16,278 nt of DNA, from contig QJWF01000087.1 of assembly GCA_003235435.1 (NCBI GenBank), positions 1 through 16,278 of the forward strand, given 5' to 3'. This document shows, one piece after another, positions 1 to 6,635 of the stretch. Both the position numbers and the translations under genes were made by a program. Each line of letters starts with the position of its first letter. Positions within the stretch are counted from its first letter, which is position 1. Below the pieces are notes generated by a model. That model did no database searches, was not told where the DNA came from, and worked only from the letters and a program-made list of their open reading frames with translations. The stretch is from Nitrosomonadales bacterium (GTDB taxonomy: Bacteria; Pseudomonadota; Gammaproteobacteria; Burkholderiales; Gallionellaceae).

Positions 1-1307
1 TTGTACAGAATCGAATAACGCTCTCCGAACAAATATACCCAGCAACGTTCGCCATAATATGACCAGGAAATAGCCGTACTGTAGGCGAAGAGCACCACGG
101 ACATCGTGAGTATCATAGGAAACCAGTCCGAAACGGTCGCAAATGCCATCGAAGTCAATGCAGCTCCCTGACTGGCCGCACGTATGTACTCATACTCCGG
201 TGCGTTATATACGCCGGTAATGACGATAACCAGCGCGGTCATGGTGCAAATCACCACGGTATCGATAAACGGCTCATACAATGCAACCAGACCCTGACGC
301 ACCGGATACTTCACCGATGCGGCAGAGTGGGCAATAGCGGCAGAACCCAGCCCGGCCTCGCTGGAAAATACCGCGCGCTTGAACCCCTGCACGAGAGAGC
401 CCACCATACCCCCCGCTACAGCCAAAGGCGAAAATGCCTCAGTGAAGATTTTGCCAAAGGCCACCGGCAACATTGCTGCATCGCCAATAATGATCCACAG
501 ACATGCACTCACGTAAATAATGACCATGATCGGGACTATCGCCTCAGCAACATGCGCGATACGACGCAACCCTCCGATGATAACCATCCCTACCGCGATC
601 GCCATAACCAAACCATAAGCAATGGGCAATTCACGGAAGAACGGTACCTGCTCCTGCACCGCACCCATCGACTGGCTGACCTGAAACGCGCTCCCTGCGC
701 CGAACGAACCGAAGATGGTAAAGATCGCAAACATGATGGCGAGTACTTTACCGAGGCGAGGGGCGCCCTTCTCTGCAAAGCCTCTGGAAAGATACTCCAT
801 CGCACCGCCCATCAGCCTGCCGTCGGAACGCACTTCGCGATACATCTGCGCGAGACTGGCTTCGGTAAACTTGGTGGTCATGCCCAGGAATCCCGCCACG
901 ATCATCCAGAATGTCGCACCGGGTCCGCCGATGGAAATTGCGATCGCCACCCCGGCGATATTGCCCAGACCGACAGTAGCGGAGAGTGCGGTCGAAAGCG
1001 CCTGAAAAGAGGTGACTTCTCCCTGATCATCGGCTGTGCGGTACTTCCCGCGGATGATCCGGAACGCATGGCGCATCAAGCGCAGATTTACGAAATTGAA
1101 TCTGAGTGTCAGGAATACAGCTGCGACAATCAGCCACGCAACAATAAACGGCATCTCCCGCTGACCCGGGAACACATCGAAGAAAATGATCTGCGCCAGA
1201 AATCCGTTGATCGCACCGAAAAATGCATCGACAGTCTCATCTGCCGCAAATACCTGTCGAGACAACAACAGCAACAATAACCAGCATGCCGGCTTGAAAT
1301 ATTTCAT
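1..1307 (-). CDS. AGCS-family sodium:alanine/glycine symporter, 3' end cut by window edge
   Basis: Reading the minus strand from ATG at 1307 gives 435 codons open to the left edge, so the C-terminus is missing. Family hallmarks are clear: a TALSATVGLGNIAGVA stretch near residue 106, then GGPGATFWM and TTKFTEA, and later GFKRAVFSSEAGLGSAAIAHSAA-type sequence, which is the conserved core of Na+-coupled alanine/glycine symporters. The protein has many hydrophobic segments and sits in the inner membrane. The first about 21 residues look like a cleavable signal peptide (a run of Leu ending VFA-ADE), as in a long-form subgroup of proteobacterial AGCS proteins. GGGAG lies about 5 bases before the ATG, and a promoter candidate is at 1343-1371. 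The substrate cannot be told from sequence; alanine, glycine or another small amino acid are all possible. It is transcribed separately from the cytochrome gene, whose terminator lies between them. Confidence 0.93.
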   Translation of the reverse strand, partial: MKYFKPACWLLLLLLSRQVFAADETVDAFFGAINGFLAQIIFFDVFPGQREMPFIVAWLIVAAVFLTLRFNFVNLRLMRHAFRIIRGKYRTADDQGEVTSFQALSTALSATVGLGNIAGVAIAISIGGPGATFWMIVAGFLGMTTKFTEASLAQMYREVRSDGRLMGGAMEYLSRGFAEKGAPRLGKVLAIMFAIFTIFGSFGAGSAFQVSQSMGAVQEQVPFFRELPIAYGLVMAIAVGMVIIGGLRRIAHVAEAIVPIMVIIYVSACLWIIIGDAAMLPVAFGKIFTEAFSPLAVAGGMVGSLVQGFKRAVFSSEAGLGSAAIAHSAASVKYPVRQGLVALYEPFIDTVVICTMTALVIVITGVYNAPEYEYIRAASQGAALTSMAFATVSDWFPMILTMSVVLFAYSTAISWSYYGERCWVYLFGERYSILY

Positions 1308-1342
1308 GTATTCTCCCTGAATCTTGTTTCGTAGCCAGACGG

Positions 1343-1371
1343 ATTAAACCCCGAACTGGCGGCAGACTCAA
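1343..1371 (-). promoter_or_regulatory. candidate sigma-70 promoter of the AGCS symporter gene
   Basis: On the minus strand TTGAGT (1371-1366) is followed after 17 bases by TTTAAT (1348-1343). This matches the consensus at 4/6 and 5/6 with ideal spacing. It lies about 36 bases before the start codon at 1307 and just downstream of the cytochrome gene terminator. Seen by eye only. Confidence 0.45.
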
Positions 1372-1404
1372 GTGCAATACTTGTTTTCTATGGATTCAGA
1401 CAAC

Positions 1405-1431
1405 AAAAAAGCCGGCTCACGCCGGCTTTTT
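1405..1431 (-). terminator. Rho-independent terminator of the cytochrome c gene
   Basis: A perfect GCCGGC/GCCGGC stem (1411-1416 with 1421-1426), extended by A:T pairs, has loop TCAC. A-runs on the left and T-runs on the right make it potentially bidirectional. Read on the minus strand it ends in six T's and starts about 30 bases after the cytochrome stop codon. No plus-strand gene upstream needs it. Confidence 0.88.
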
Positions 1432-1461
1432 CAGGATTGCTCCCGAACCTTCGATCAGACC

Positions 1462-1785
1462 TTATTTGGCCAGACCCAGAACAAATGCAACCAATTCCTT
1501 GATCTCGGCTTGCTTGGTGCCTGCTGCGTCGTTGGCAGGCATAGGCATGGTCCCCCAGTTTCCTGAACCGCCCTTGGATACCTTGACTTGCAGTCTTTCT
1601 GCTGCACCCGCGTCGCCCTTGTACTTCTTGGAAACGTCCATCCAGGCCGGGCCAACGATCTTCTTGTCGATAGCATGGCATGCTGTGCAATTCATTTTCT
1701 TAGCCAGTGGGGGCATATCTGCCGCAATAGCGTTACCAGCAACCATCAAACCTGCTACAGCCATACCTGTAATAATAGATTTCAT
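1462..1785 (-). CDS. periplasmic class I cytochrome c (c-551/c-552 type)
   Basis: This 107-residue protein has an N-terminal signal peptide ending AIA-AD near residues 19-22, so the mature protein of about 86 residues is periplasmic. One haem-binding CTACH motif is at residues 33-37. The likely sixth ligand is Met82 in a WGTMPMPAN segment, matching the IPMPPN ligand loop of c-551/c-552 proteins from Pseudomonas and Nitrosomonas. The family shuttles single electrons between the bc1 complex or other donors and terminal oxidases or reductases; the partner here is unknown. The gene is monocistronic, with a good promoter at 1855-1883, GGAG about 10 bases before the ATG, and a strong terminator at 1405-1431. 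The length is typical for the family. Confidence 0.95.
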   Translation of the reverse strand: MKSIITGMAVAGLMVAGNAIAADMPPLAKKMNCTACHAIDKKIVGPAWMDVSKKYKGDAGAAERLQVKVSKGGSGNWGTMPMPANDAAGTKQAEIKELVAFVLGLAK

Positions 1786-1832
1786 TCTTTAAATTCTCCG
1801 TTTTTGTGATTAAAATTCCCTGTAATTCAATG

Positions 1833-1848
1833 CGAAGGTTTTCCTTCG
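1833..1848 (-). promoter_or_regulatory. 5'-leader hairpin of the cytochrome c mRNA
   Basis: CGAAGG (1848-1843 on the minus strand) pairs perfectly with CCTTCG (1838-1833) around an AAAA loop. It lies 7 bases after the predicted -10 box, so it would sit at or within a base or two of the transcript's 5' end. No T-run follows, so it is not a terminator. A role in mRNA protection is inference. Confidence 0.5.
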
Positions 1849-1854
1849 ACGGCG

Positions 1855-1883
1855 ATTCTAAACAACTCCGATTGATTTGCCAA
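1855..1883 (-). promoter_or_regulatory. predicted sigma-70 promoter of the cytochrome c gene
   Basis: On the minus strand TTGGCA (1883-1878) and TAGAAT (1860-1855) are separated by 17 bases, each matching the consensus at 5/6. Transcription would begin near 1850-1847, giving a leader of about 62-65 bases before the ATG at 1785. Confidence 0.65.
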
Positions 1884-1929
1884 CCTACTAATCTGGTCAA
1901 CTTCTCCAAGCGGCCTTCCCGGCTTGTTC

Positions 1930-1989
1930 TTAACAAAGGCAATCTTGCCGACACCCTAAACACATCACACATATCAGTTTGAAAGCCAT
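1930..1989 (-). CDS. possible 19-residue Cys-rich small protein or leader peptide
   Basis: On the minus strand an ATG at 1989 opens a 19-codon frame ending in TAA at 1930. The predicted peptide is MAFKLICVMCLGCRQDCLC, with five cysteines (7, 10, 13, 17, 19). A GGAGG Shine-Dalgarno sequence lies 5 bases before the ATG, better than that of most genes in this window. It sits between the mutarotase and cytochrome c genes on the same strand and ends 46 bases before the cytochrome -35 box. No homology is recognised and no clear promoter was found, so it may be chance. Confidence 0.25.
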   Translation of the reverse strand: MAFKLICVMCLGCRQDCLC

Positions 1990-2106
1990 AAATCCCTCCA
2001 TTATTGGTCGATGCTGAAGATACCCAACAGCAACTGAACGGAAAGATTCATCCAGTCAAAATCAATATTGCCGACCCTTTCTTGCCCTGGCATTGTTCCT
2101 GAAGAT

Positions 2107-3021
2107 CTACTGCATCTTCTCTGCACGATATTCGACGATCAGTGTATGCCGGGTTCCTGTGGCAACCTTGACCACATTTTCCATCGCATTCGCCGACTCC
2201 ACGCATACCATCTCGCGCCAGCCGTCCGGTTGCCCCATGTCGCCCATCTTGGCCGCTTTTTCTGTCCATGGAGTCCATACCACCGTAGACAGGCTGCCGG
2301 ACTTGGTGACGAGGATACGGCGTTCAAGTTTATCGTCTTCGATCACGCATTCGGCGGCTGTGTTTATATACACGCGGTCGGTTTCTCCCGAAAATGCAAT
2401 CGCGCCCGATTGTTTCCTGAGCGCTGGATTGCCGACCTTGTCCCAGTAATCGCAACCATCAAGTCCTGTCACGCGAACAACGGCAATGTCGCTGATTCGA
2501 AGGTAAGTATGCAGGGCTTCGCCAATCTCGAAATCGGTCGTGCCGGCATTCTCGGTGACCAGTTCCAAGCGCAATGTCTGTCCTGTTATCACGGTAAGTT
2601 CAAGCCGCGAAGCATGGGGCCACTGCGTCCGGGTCTTGTCGCTTTCCACCAGCCTCAACGTAAGGCGGGTTGCTCCGCTAGGTTCGCTGCCCGACTCGAC
2701 CACTTGCCACGGTACAGTTCGCGCAAAACCGTGTCCGGGAAAACCGGATTCGGTCGCATGCGCGCCGAACCACGGCCAGCACACCGGCGCACCGCCACGT
2801 ATCGATTTTCCGGCTGCAAGCTTGGCATCACGCGACAGCCACACCACCGGTTGAACCTGGCTTTTTGGCTGCCAACTCATCAGGTGCGCGCCCTGCAAAC
2901 ACAGCGAGGCCGTTGACAGTTCATTATCGATCTCTGCAACGATCAGACCGCTTGCATCCTCGCGAAAATCCAATTGCCCCTTGATGCCGAACTGCTTGTT
3001 CAATTGCTGCGCTGTTATCAC
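2107..3021 (-). CDS. yeaD: D-hexose-6-phosphate mutarotase (YeaD / aldose 1-epimerase family)
   Basis: The 304-residue protein matches the YeaD/YMR099c branch of aldose 1-epimerases, which interconvert alpha and beta anomers of hexose 6-phosphates such as glucose 6-phosphate in the cytoplasm. Visible landmarks are IRGGAPVCWPWFG (74-86), GHGFAR with His97, EALHTY with the catalytic His171, and MVCVESANAMENV with the likely catalytic Glu275. The start is taken as GTG at 3021, because AAGGGGA sits 4 bases upstream and the protein then begins in the usual place. A further ATG at 3090 is in frame but has no ribosome binding site and overlaps the lgt promoter region. The gene is divergent from lgt. 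No terminator was found. Confidence 0.9.
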   Translation of the reverse strand: MITAQQLNKQFGIKGQLDFREDASGLIVAEIDNELSTASLCLQGAHLMSWQPKSQVQPVVWLSRDAKLAAGKSIRGGAPVCWPWFGAHATESGFPGHGFARTVPWQVVESGSEPSGATRLTLRLVESDKTRTQWPHASRLELTVITGQTLRLELVTENAGTTDFEIGEALHTYLRISDIAVVRVTGLDGCDYWDKVGNPALRKQSGAIAFSGETDRVYINTAAECVIEDDKLERRILVTKSGSLSTVVWTPWTEKAAKMGDMGQPDGWREMVCVESANAMENVVKVATGTRHTLIVEYRAEKMQ

Positions 3022-3052
3022 TTTATCCCCTTTCTTCCTAAATGCGGCGTGT

Positions 3053-3082
3053 TTGAGCGATTTGTCGAGATACCCGTATAAT
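3053..3082 (+). promoter_or_regulatory. predicted promoter of lgt
   Basis: TTGAGC (3053-3058) and a perfect TATAAT (3077-3082) are 18 bases apart. Transcription would start near 3089, giving a leader of only about 22 bases before lgt. The site lies in the divergent region upstream of the mutarotase GTG start. Confidence 0.55.
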
Positions 3083-3110
3083 CGGCGCATCGATTTTACC
3101 TGATTCGCTC

Positions 3111-3893
3111 ATGCTCGTTCATCCGCAATTCGATCCCGTCGCCATCCACCTCGGTCCCCTGGCGATACACTGGTACGGGCTGATGTATCTCGCAGGCTTC
3201 ATGACCTTTTTGTGGCTGGGTCGCAAGCGCATATCCACGCTGAACGATACGCTGATCGATGCCAAACTGCTTGATGACCTGTTGTTCTACGGCGTGATCG
3301 GCGTGATTCTCGGTGGAAGACTGGGTTATGTGCTGTTTTACAAACCTGCTTATTATTTCTCGCACCCGCTGGAGATATTCCATGTATGGCAGGGTGGCAT
3401 GTCTTTCCACGGCGGATTTCTCGGCGTGCTGACTGCGATGGCATGGCTGGCATACAAGAAGAATTTGCGCTGGCTGCAGATCACCGATTTCATCGCCCCC
3501 CTGGTTCCGCCGGGCCTCGCGTTTGGGCGAATCGGAAATTTCATCAATGGCGAATTGTGGGGTCGCCCCGCCGATCTTCCCTGGGCGATGGTTTTCCCCA
3601 AGGTGGACAACCTGCCGCGCCACCCTTCCCAGCTATACGAATTCGCCTTGGAGGGCTTGCTGCTGTTTGTAATGCTCTGGGTGTATGCGCGAAAGCCTCG
3701 TCCCACCGGCATGGTGTCAGGCCTGTTCCTGGTCGGTTACGGAAGCATCCGGTTTCTGGTCGAATTTACCCGCGAGCCGGATGACTTTCTCGGACTGCTA
3801 TCTATGGGCATGAGCATGGGACAGTGGCTGAGTCTTCCCATGGCGATTGGCGGCGTATTCTTGATGATATGGAGCAGCAGACGCGCAGCTTGA
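3111..3893 (+). CDS. lgt: prolipoprotein diacylglyceryl transferase
   Basis: Lgt transfers the diacylglyceryl group of phosphatidylglycerol to the lipobox Cys of prolipoproteins, the first step of lipoprotein maturation in the inner membrane. The 260-residue sequence has about seven membrane segments and the family signature [13 protein letters not shown] at 139-151. His100 (in MSFHGG), Arg140 (in the signature) and Arg214/Glu218 (in RFLVEF) correspond to E. coli residues His103, Arg143 and the Arg239/Glu243 pair. RHPSQLYE (170-177) is also conserved. The start fits the usual [11 protein letters not shown] opening, though no clear Shine-Dalgarno sequence precedes it. It is followed by the CorB-type gene after 56 bases. 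A Sel1-type lipoprotein that would be a substrate is encoded at 11284-11793. Confidence 0.97.
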   Translation: MLVHPQFDPVAIHLGPLAIHWYGLMYLAGFMTFLWLGRKRISTLNDTLIDAKLLDDLLFYGVIGVILGGRLGYVLFYKPAYYFSHPLEIFHVWQGGMSFHGGFLGVLTAMAWLAYKKNLRWLQITDFIAPLVPPGLAFGRIGNFINGELWGRPADLPWAMVFPKVDNLPRHPSQLYEFALEGLLLFVMLWVYARKPRPTGMVSGLFLVGYGSIRFLVEFTREPDDFLGLLSMGMSMGQWLSLPMAIGGVFLMIWSSRRAA

Positions 3894-3949
3894 CACCCGC
3901 ACACCTCTCGCACACTATTCTAAACGTCAACCACAACTGAATCTTCATT

Positions 3950-5230
3950 TTGGACGACATCTCAATAGGCACGCTGTTTGCAATCCTGTTTTTGCTGCTG
4001 GTATTAAGCGGATTCTTTTCCGGCTCGGAAACCAGCATGATGGCAATCAACCGCTACCGCCTGAACAGCCTGGTTCGCAAAGGCAATCGCAGCGCCAAAC
4101 TGGTCAACCGCCTGCTCGGCAAGGTGGATAAACTGCTCGGCTCCATCCTGCTGGGCAACACCCTGCTCAACGTCGCGTCTGCAGCGGTAACCAACATCAT
4201 CATCCTCCGGCTGTTCGGACAAAACGATTGGGCGATCCTGGTCGGCACGCTGGCAGTCACCTTCGCGCTGCTGGTATTCAGCGAGATCATGCCCAAAATT
4301 ATCGCGGCGAGCTATCCAGAACGCATTGCCCTGCCGGCCAGTTATGTGCTCACGCCACTCATCACATTGTTCCACCCGGTGGTCTCGGTGGCCACTGCAA
4401 TCGTAAAGGGCTTCCTGTGGCTGTTGCGTATAAAGATCCAGACCGATCAGAGCAAGCAGAAAGTGACACTGGAGGAATTGCGCGGACTGGTTTTGGATGC
4501 CGAGCATTTTCTGCCGCGCAAACACCAGAAGATGCTGCTCAACCTTGTGGATCTGGAGCGCATCACCGTGAACGACGTGATGGTGCCGCGCAATCAGATC
4601 GAGGCGCTTGATATCAACGCTGACCCGAAGGAATTGCGCCAGCAGATAATCACCTGCCACCACACGTTGCTGCCGGTATACGCCGACACACCCAGCAACG
4701 TCATCGGTATCCTGCACCTCAAGCGCGTACCTTCCCTGTTGATTGAAGCAAAGATGGATCTTGACCAGCTGCGCTCGATACTCAAGGAACCCTATTTCAT
4801 TCCATCCGACACGCCGTTGCTCAAGCAATTGCAGCAATTTCAGGAACGCCACAGAAGGCTGGGGCTGGTGGTGGATGAATACGGCGAACTGCTTGGCCTG
4901 GTGACGCTTGAAAACATCCTTGAAGAGATCGTCGGCGAATTCACTACCCAATCCCCCATTCAATCCGGAAAGTTCCTGCGCCATGAGGATGGCAGTTTCC
5001 TGCTGGAAGGCAGCAGTAGCCTGCGCGAACTCAACCGCAAGCTCGGGTTGCACCTGCCGCTGGAAGGAGCAAAAACTCTGAATGGCCTTATTCTGGAACA
5101 CCTCGAGGACATTCCGGAAACAGGGACCAGCCTGAAGATCGCCGACTATCCGATAGAGATCATCCAGACCCAGGATCGCATCGTGAAAGTGGCGCGTATT
5201 TTTCCTGCTCAACCAAAAAAACAACAGTAG
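3950..5230 (+). CDS. CNNM/CorB-type membrane protein with DUF21, CBS pair and CorC domains (HlyC/CorC family)
   Basis: This 426-residue protein closely follows E. coli YfjD in length and order. It has a DUF21 (CNNM) membrane domain at about 5-190 with SGFFSGSETSMMAINRYRL, GNTLLNV and SEIMPK; a CBS pair at about 205-330 with DVMVPR (209-214) and VVDEYGELLGLVTLENILEEIVGE; and a C-terminal CorC/HlyC domain at about 340-420. CNNM/CorB proteins are linked to Mg2+ transport or efflux, with Mg-ATP sensing by the CBS pair; that role is known for relatives and inferred here. The start is odd: TTG at 3950 gives the expected MDDIS opening, an in-frame TGA lies four codons upstream, and no Shine-Dalgarno sequence is evident. 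It follows lgt by 56 bases and is probably co-transcribed with it. Confidence 0.93.
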   Translation: MDDISIGTLFAILFLLLVLSGFFSGSETSMMAINRYRLNSLVRKGNRSAKLVNRLLGKVDKLLGSILLGNTLLNVASAAVTNIIILRLFGQNDWAILVGTLAVTFALLVFSEIMPKIIAASYPERIALPASYVLTPLITLFHPVVSVATAIVKGFLWLLRIKIQTDQSKQKVTLEELRGLVLDAEHFLPRKHQKMLLNLVDLERITVNDVMVPRNQIEALDINADPKELRQQIITCHHTLLPVYADTPSNVIGILHLKRVPSLLIEAKMDLDQLRSILKEPYFIPSDTPLLKQLQQFQERHRRLGLVVDEYGELLGLVTLENILEEIVGEFTTQSPIQSGKFLRHEDGSFLLEGSSSLRELNRKLGLHLPLEGAKTLNGLILEHLEDIPETGTSLKIADYPIEIIQTQDRIVKVARIFPAQPKKQQ

Positions 5231-5241
5231 AAAGGATTCTG

Positions 5242-5337
5242 TTGACTCGCCGGCATATTTATCACCTGATGCCCCGCCTCCTCGGCTTTACAAGAAGCGC
5301 AAAGCTCGGCATCATGCCCGCAACACTTATTGAGTGA
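5242..5337 (+). CDS. possible 31-residue ORF just upstream of pilC
   Basis: A TTG at 5242, preceded by AAAGGA at 5-base spacing, opens a 31-codon frame ending in TGA at 5335-5337, 15 bases before the pilC ATG. The peptide is basic (starts MTRRHIYHLMPRL) and resembles nothing I know, including the end of PilB. It could be a translated leader or chance. A weak promoter candidate, TTTACA (5287-5292) with CATCAT (5310-5315) at 17 bases, lies inside it and might serve pilC. Confidence 0.2.
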   Translation: MTRRHIYHLMPRLLGFTRSAKLGIMPATLIE

Positions 5338-5352
5338 ACCAAGGAAGACACT

Positions 5353-6570
5353 ATGGCTGTCGCGCAAAAGCCCCAAAAACCGAAAGAATTTTCATATAGC
5401 TGGGAGGGCAAGGACAAATCAGGCAAAACGGTCAAGGGAGAAATGCGCGCGCCCGGCGAGGCCAGCGTGTCCGCCCATCTGCGCCGCCAGGGCGTGAACG
5501 TTATCAAGATTAAACGCCTGCGTGCCACTGGCAAGGCCATAACCCCCAAAGATATAACGCTGTTCACACGCCAGCTTGCGGTCATGATGAAGTCAGGCGT
5601 GCCGCTATTGCAGGCGTTCGACATCGTCGGCAAGGGGCATAGCAATCCATCCGTTTCCAGGTTGCTGCTCAGCATCAAGACCGAGGTGGAGACTGGCAGC
5701 AGTCTGCAACAGGCATTCAGAAGATATCCGCTGTACTTCGATGACCTTTATTGCAATTTAATTGGTGCCGGTGAAGCCGCGGGTATTCTTGATGGCCTGC
5801 TGGAACGCCTGGCAACCTATATGGAAAAATCCCTGGCCCTCAAGAGCAAGATCAAATCGGCCCTGTTCTACCCGACCTCTATCATCGTGGTCGCATTTAT
5901 CATCACCGCCGTGATCATGATCTTCGTGATTCCCGCCTTCAAGGAACTGTTCGAGGGCTTCGGCGCAAATCTGCCTGCGCCAACTGTAATGTTGATGAAC
6001 ATCTCCGATTTCTTCGTGCAATATTGGTATCTGATCTTTTCGGTAATTGGCGGAGGTTTATACGCGTTCTTCTACGTCTGGAAACGCAGCAGGAAAATGC
6101 AGCAGGTCATGGATAAACTGCTTTTGAAGCTGCCCGTCTTTGGCGATTTGATCCGCAAGGCCACCATTGCCCGCTGGACCCGTACCCTTTCCACGATGTT
6201 TGCTGCCGGTGTTCCACTGGTCGAGTCGCTTGATTCTGTCGCAGGGGCGGCTGGCAATTTTGTATATTACGAGGCAACAAAAGAGATACAGCGCGAAGTC
6301 AGTACCGGAAGCAGCCTGACAACCTCGATGCAGAACACCGAGGTGTTCCCGAGTATGGTGCTGCAGATGGTCGCCATCGGTGAAGAGGCCGGTTCGCTGG
6401 ATGCGATGCTTGGCAAAGTAGCCGACTTTTTCGAGGCTGAAGTCGATGATGCTGTTGCAGCCATCTCCAGCCTTATGGAGCCCGTAATCATGGTGGTTCT
6501 TGGCACACTGATCGGCGGCATGGTGGTAGCGATGTATCTGCCGATCTTCAAGATGGGCGAAGTTATTTGA
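5353..6570 (+). CDS. pilC: type IV pilus inner-membrane platform protein PilC
   Basis: PilC (GspF family) is the inner-membrane platform on which the PilB and PilT ATPases drive pilus extension and retraction. The 405-residue protein has two GspF repeats, at about 70-193 and 273-395, each with a GVPLxxxxD motif (82-90 and 286-294) and an I-G-x-G/E-E-A-G motif (IGAGEAAG 137-144, IGEEAGS 342-348). The GspF signature begins at KIKSALFYP (166-174). Membrane segments lie at about 176-196, 224-242 and 374-396. The start is the ATG at 5353, with AAGGAAG about 6 bases upstream. pilD follows after 65 bases. The usual upstream neighbour pilB is absent; a CorB-type gene is there instead. Confidence 0.97.
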   Translation: MAVAQKPQKPKEFSYSWEGKDKSGKTVKGEMRAPGEASVSAHLRRQGVNVIKIKRLRATGKAITPKDITLFTRQLAVMMKSGVPLLQAFDIVGKGHSNPSVSRLLLSIKTEVETGSSLQQAFRRYPLYFDDLYCNLIGAGEAAGILDGLLERLATYMEKSLALKSKIKSALFYPTSIIVVAFIITAVIMIFVIPAFKELFEGFGANLPAPTVMLMNISDFFVQYWYLIFSVIGGGLYAFFYVWKRSRKMQQVMDKLLLKLPVFGDLIRKATIARWTRTLSTMFAAGVPLVESLDSVAGAAGNFVYYEATKEIQREVSTGSSLTTSMQNTEVFPSMVLQMVAIGEEAGSLDAMLGKVADFFEAEVDDAVAAISSLMEPVIMVVLGTLIGGMVVAMYLPIFKMGEVI

Positions 6571-6635
6571 TGACGCCGGCCGGAAGGTCCGCACCGACCT
6601 AACACTGCGGGTTAGTCTTCACTGAAACGGCCGAC

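Larger units (their letters stand above)
1786..2106. other. 321-base gap between the cytochrome c and mutarotase genes
   Basis: This gap holds the cytochrome promoter, the leader hairpin and the possible 19-residue ORF described separately. A 6-bp inverted repeat, GAAGAT (2101-2106) with ATCTTC (2114-2119), straddles the mutarotase stop codon but has no T-run and is not a convincing terminator. I see no RNA gene or longer coding frame here. Confidence 0.6.

Noticed and set aside
327..1280. Long plus-strand frame of 317 codons
   Set aside because: It lies antisense to the AGCS symporter, whose minus-strand translation is clearly conserved. The plus-strand product is low-complexity, charged and without motifs.
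2068..2916. Plus-strand frame of 282 codons
   Set aside because: It is antisense to the mutarotase, which has all family motifs. No ribosome site or domain is seen.
3022..3090. Upstream ATG start for the mutarotase at 3090
   Set aside because: It adds 23 basic residues with no family match, lacks a ribosome site, and overlaps the lgt promoter. The GTG at 3021 has AAGGGGA at good spacing.
4004..5224. Minus-strand frame of 406 codons
   Set aside because: It is the antisense shadow of the CorB-type gene, rich in Gln and His, as expected from the reverse of Leu/Val/Ile-rich membrane protein codons.
5242..5270. TTGACT at 5242 as a -35 box for pilC
   Set aside because: No acceptable -10 box occurs at 16-18 bases downstream (CCTGAT at 17).
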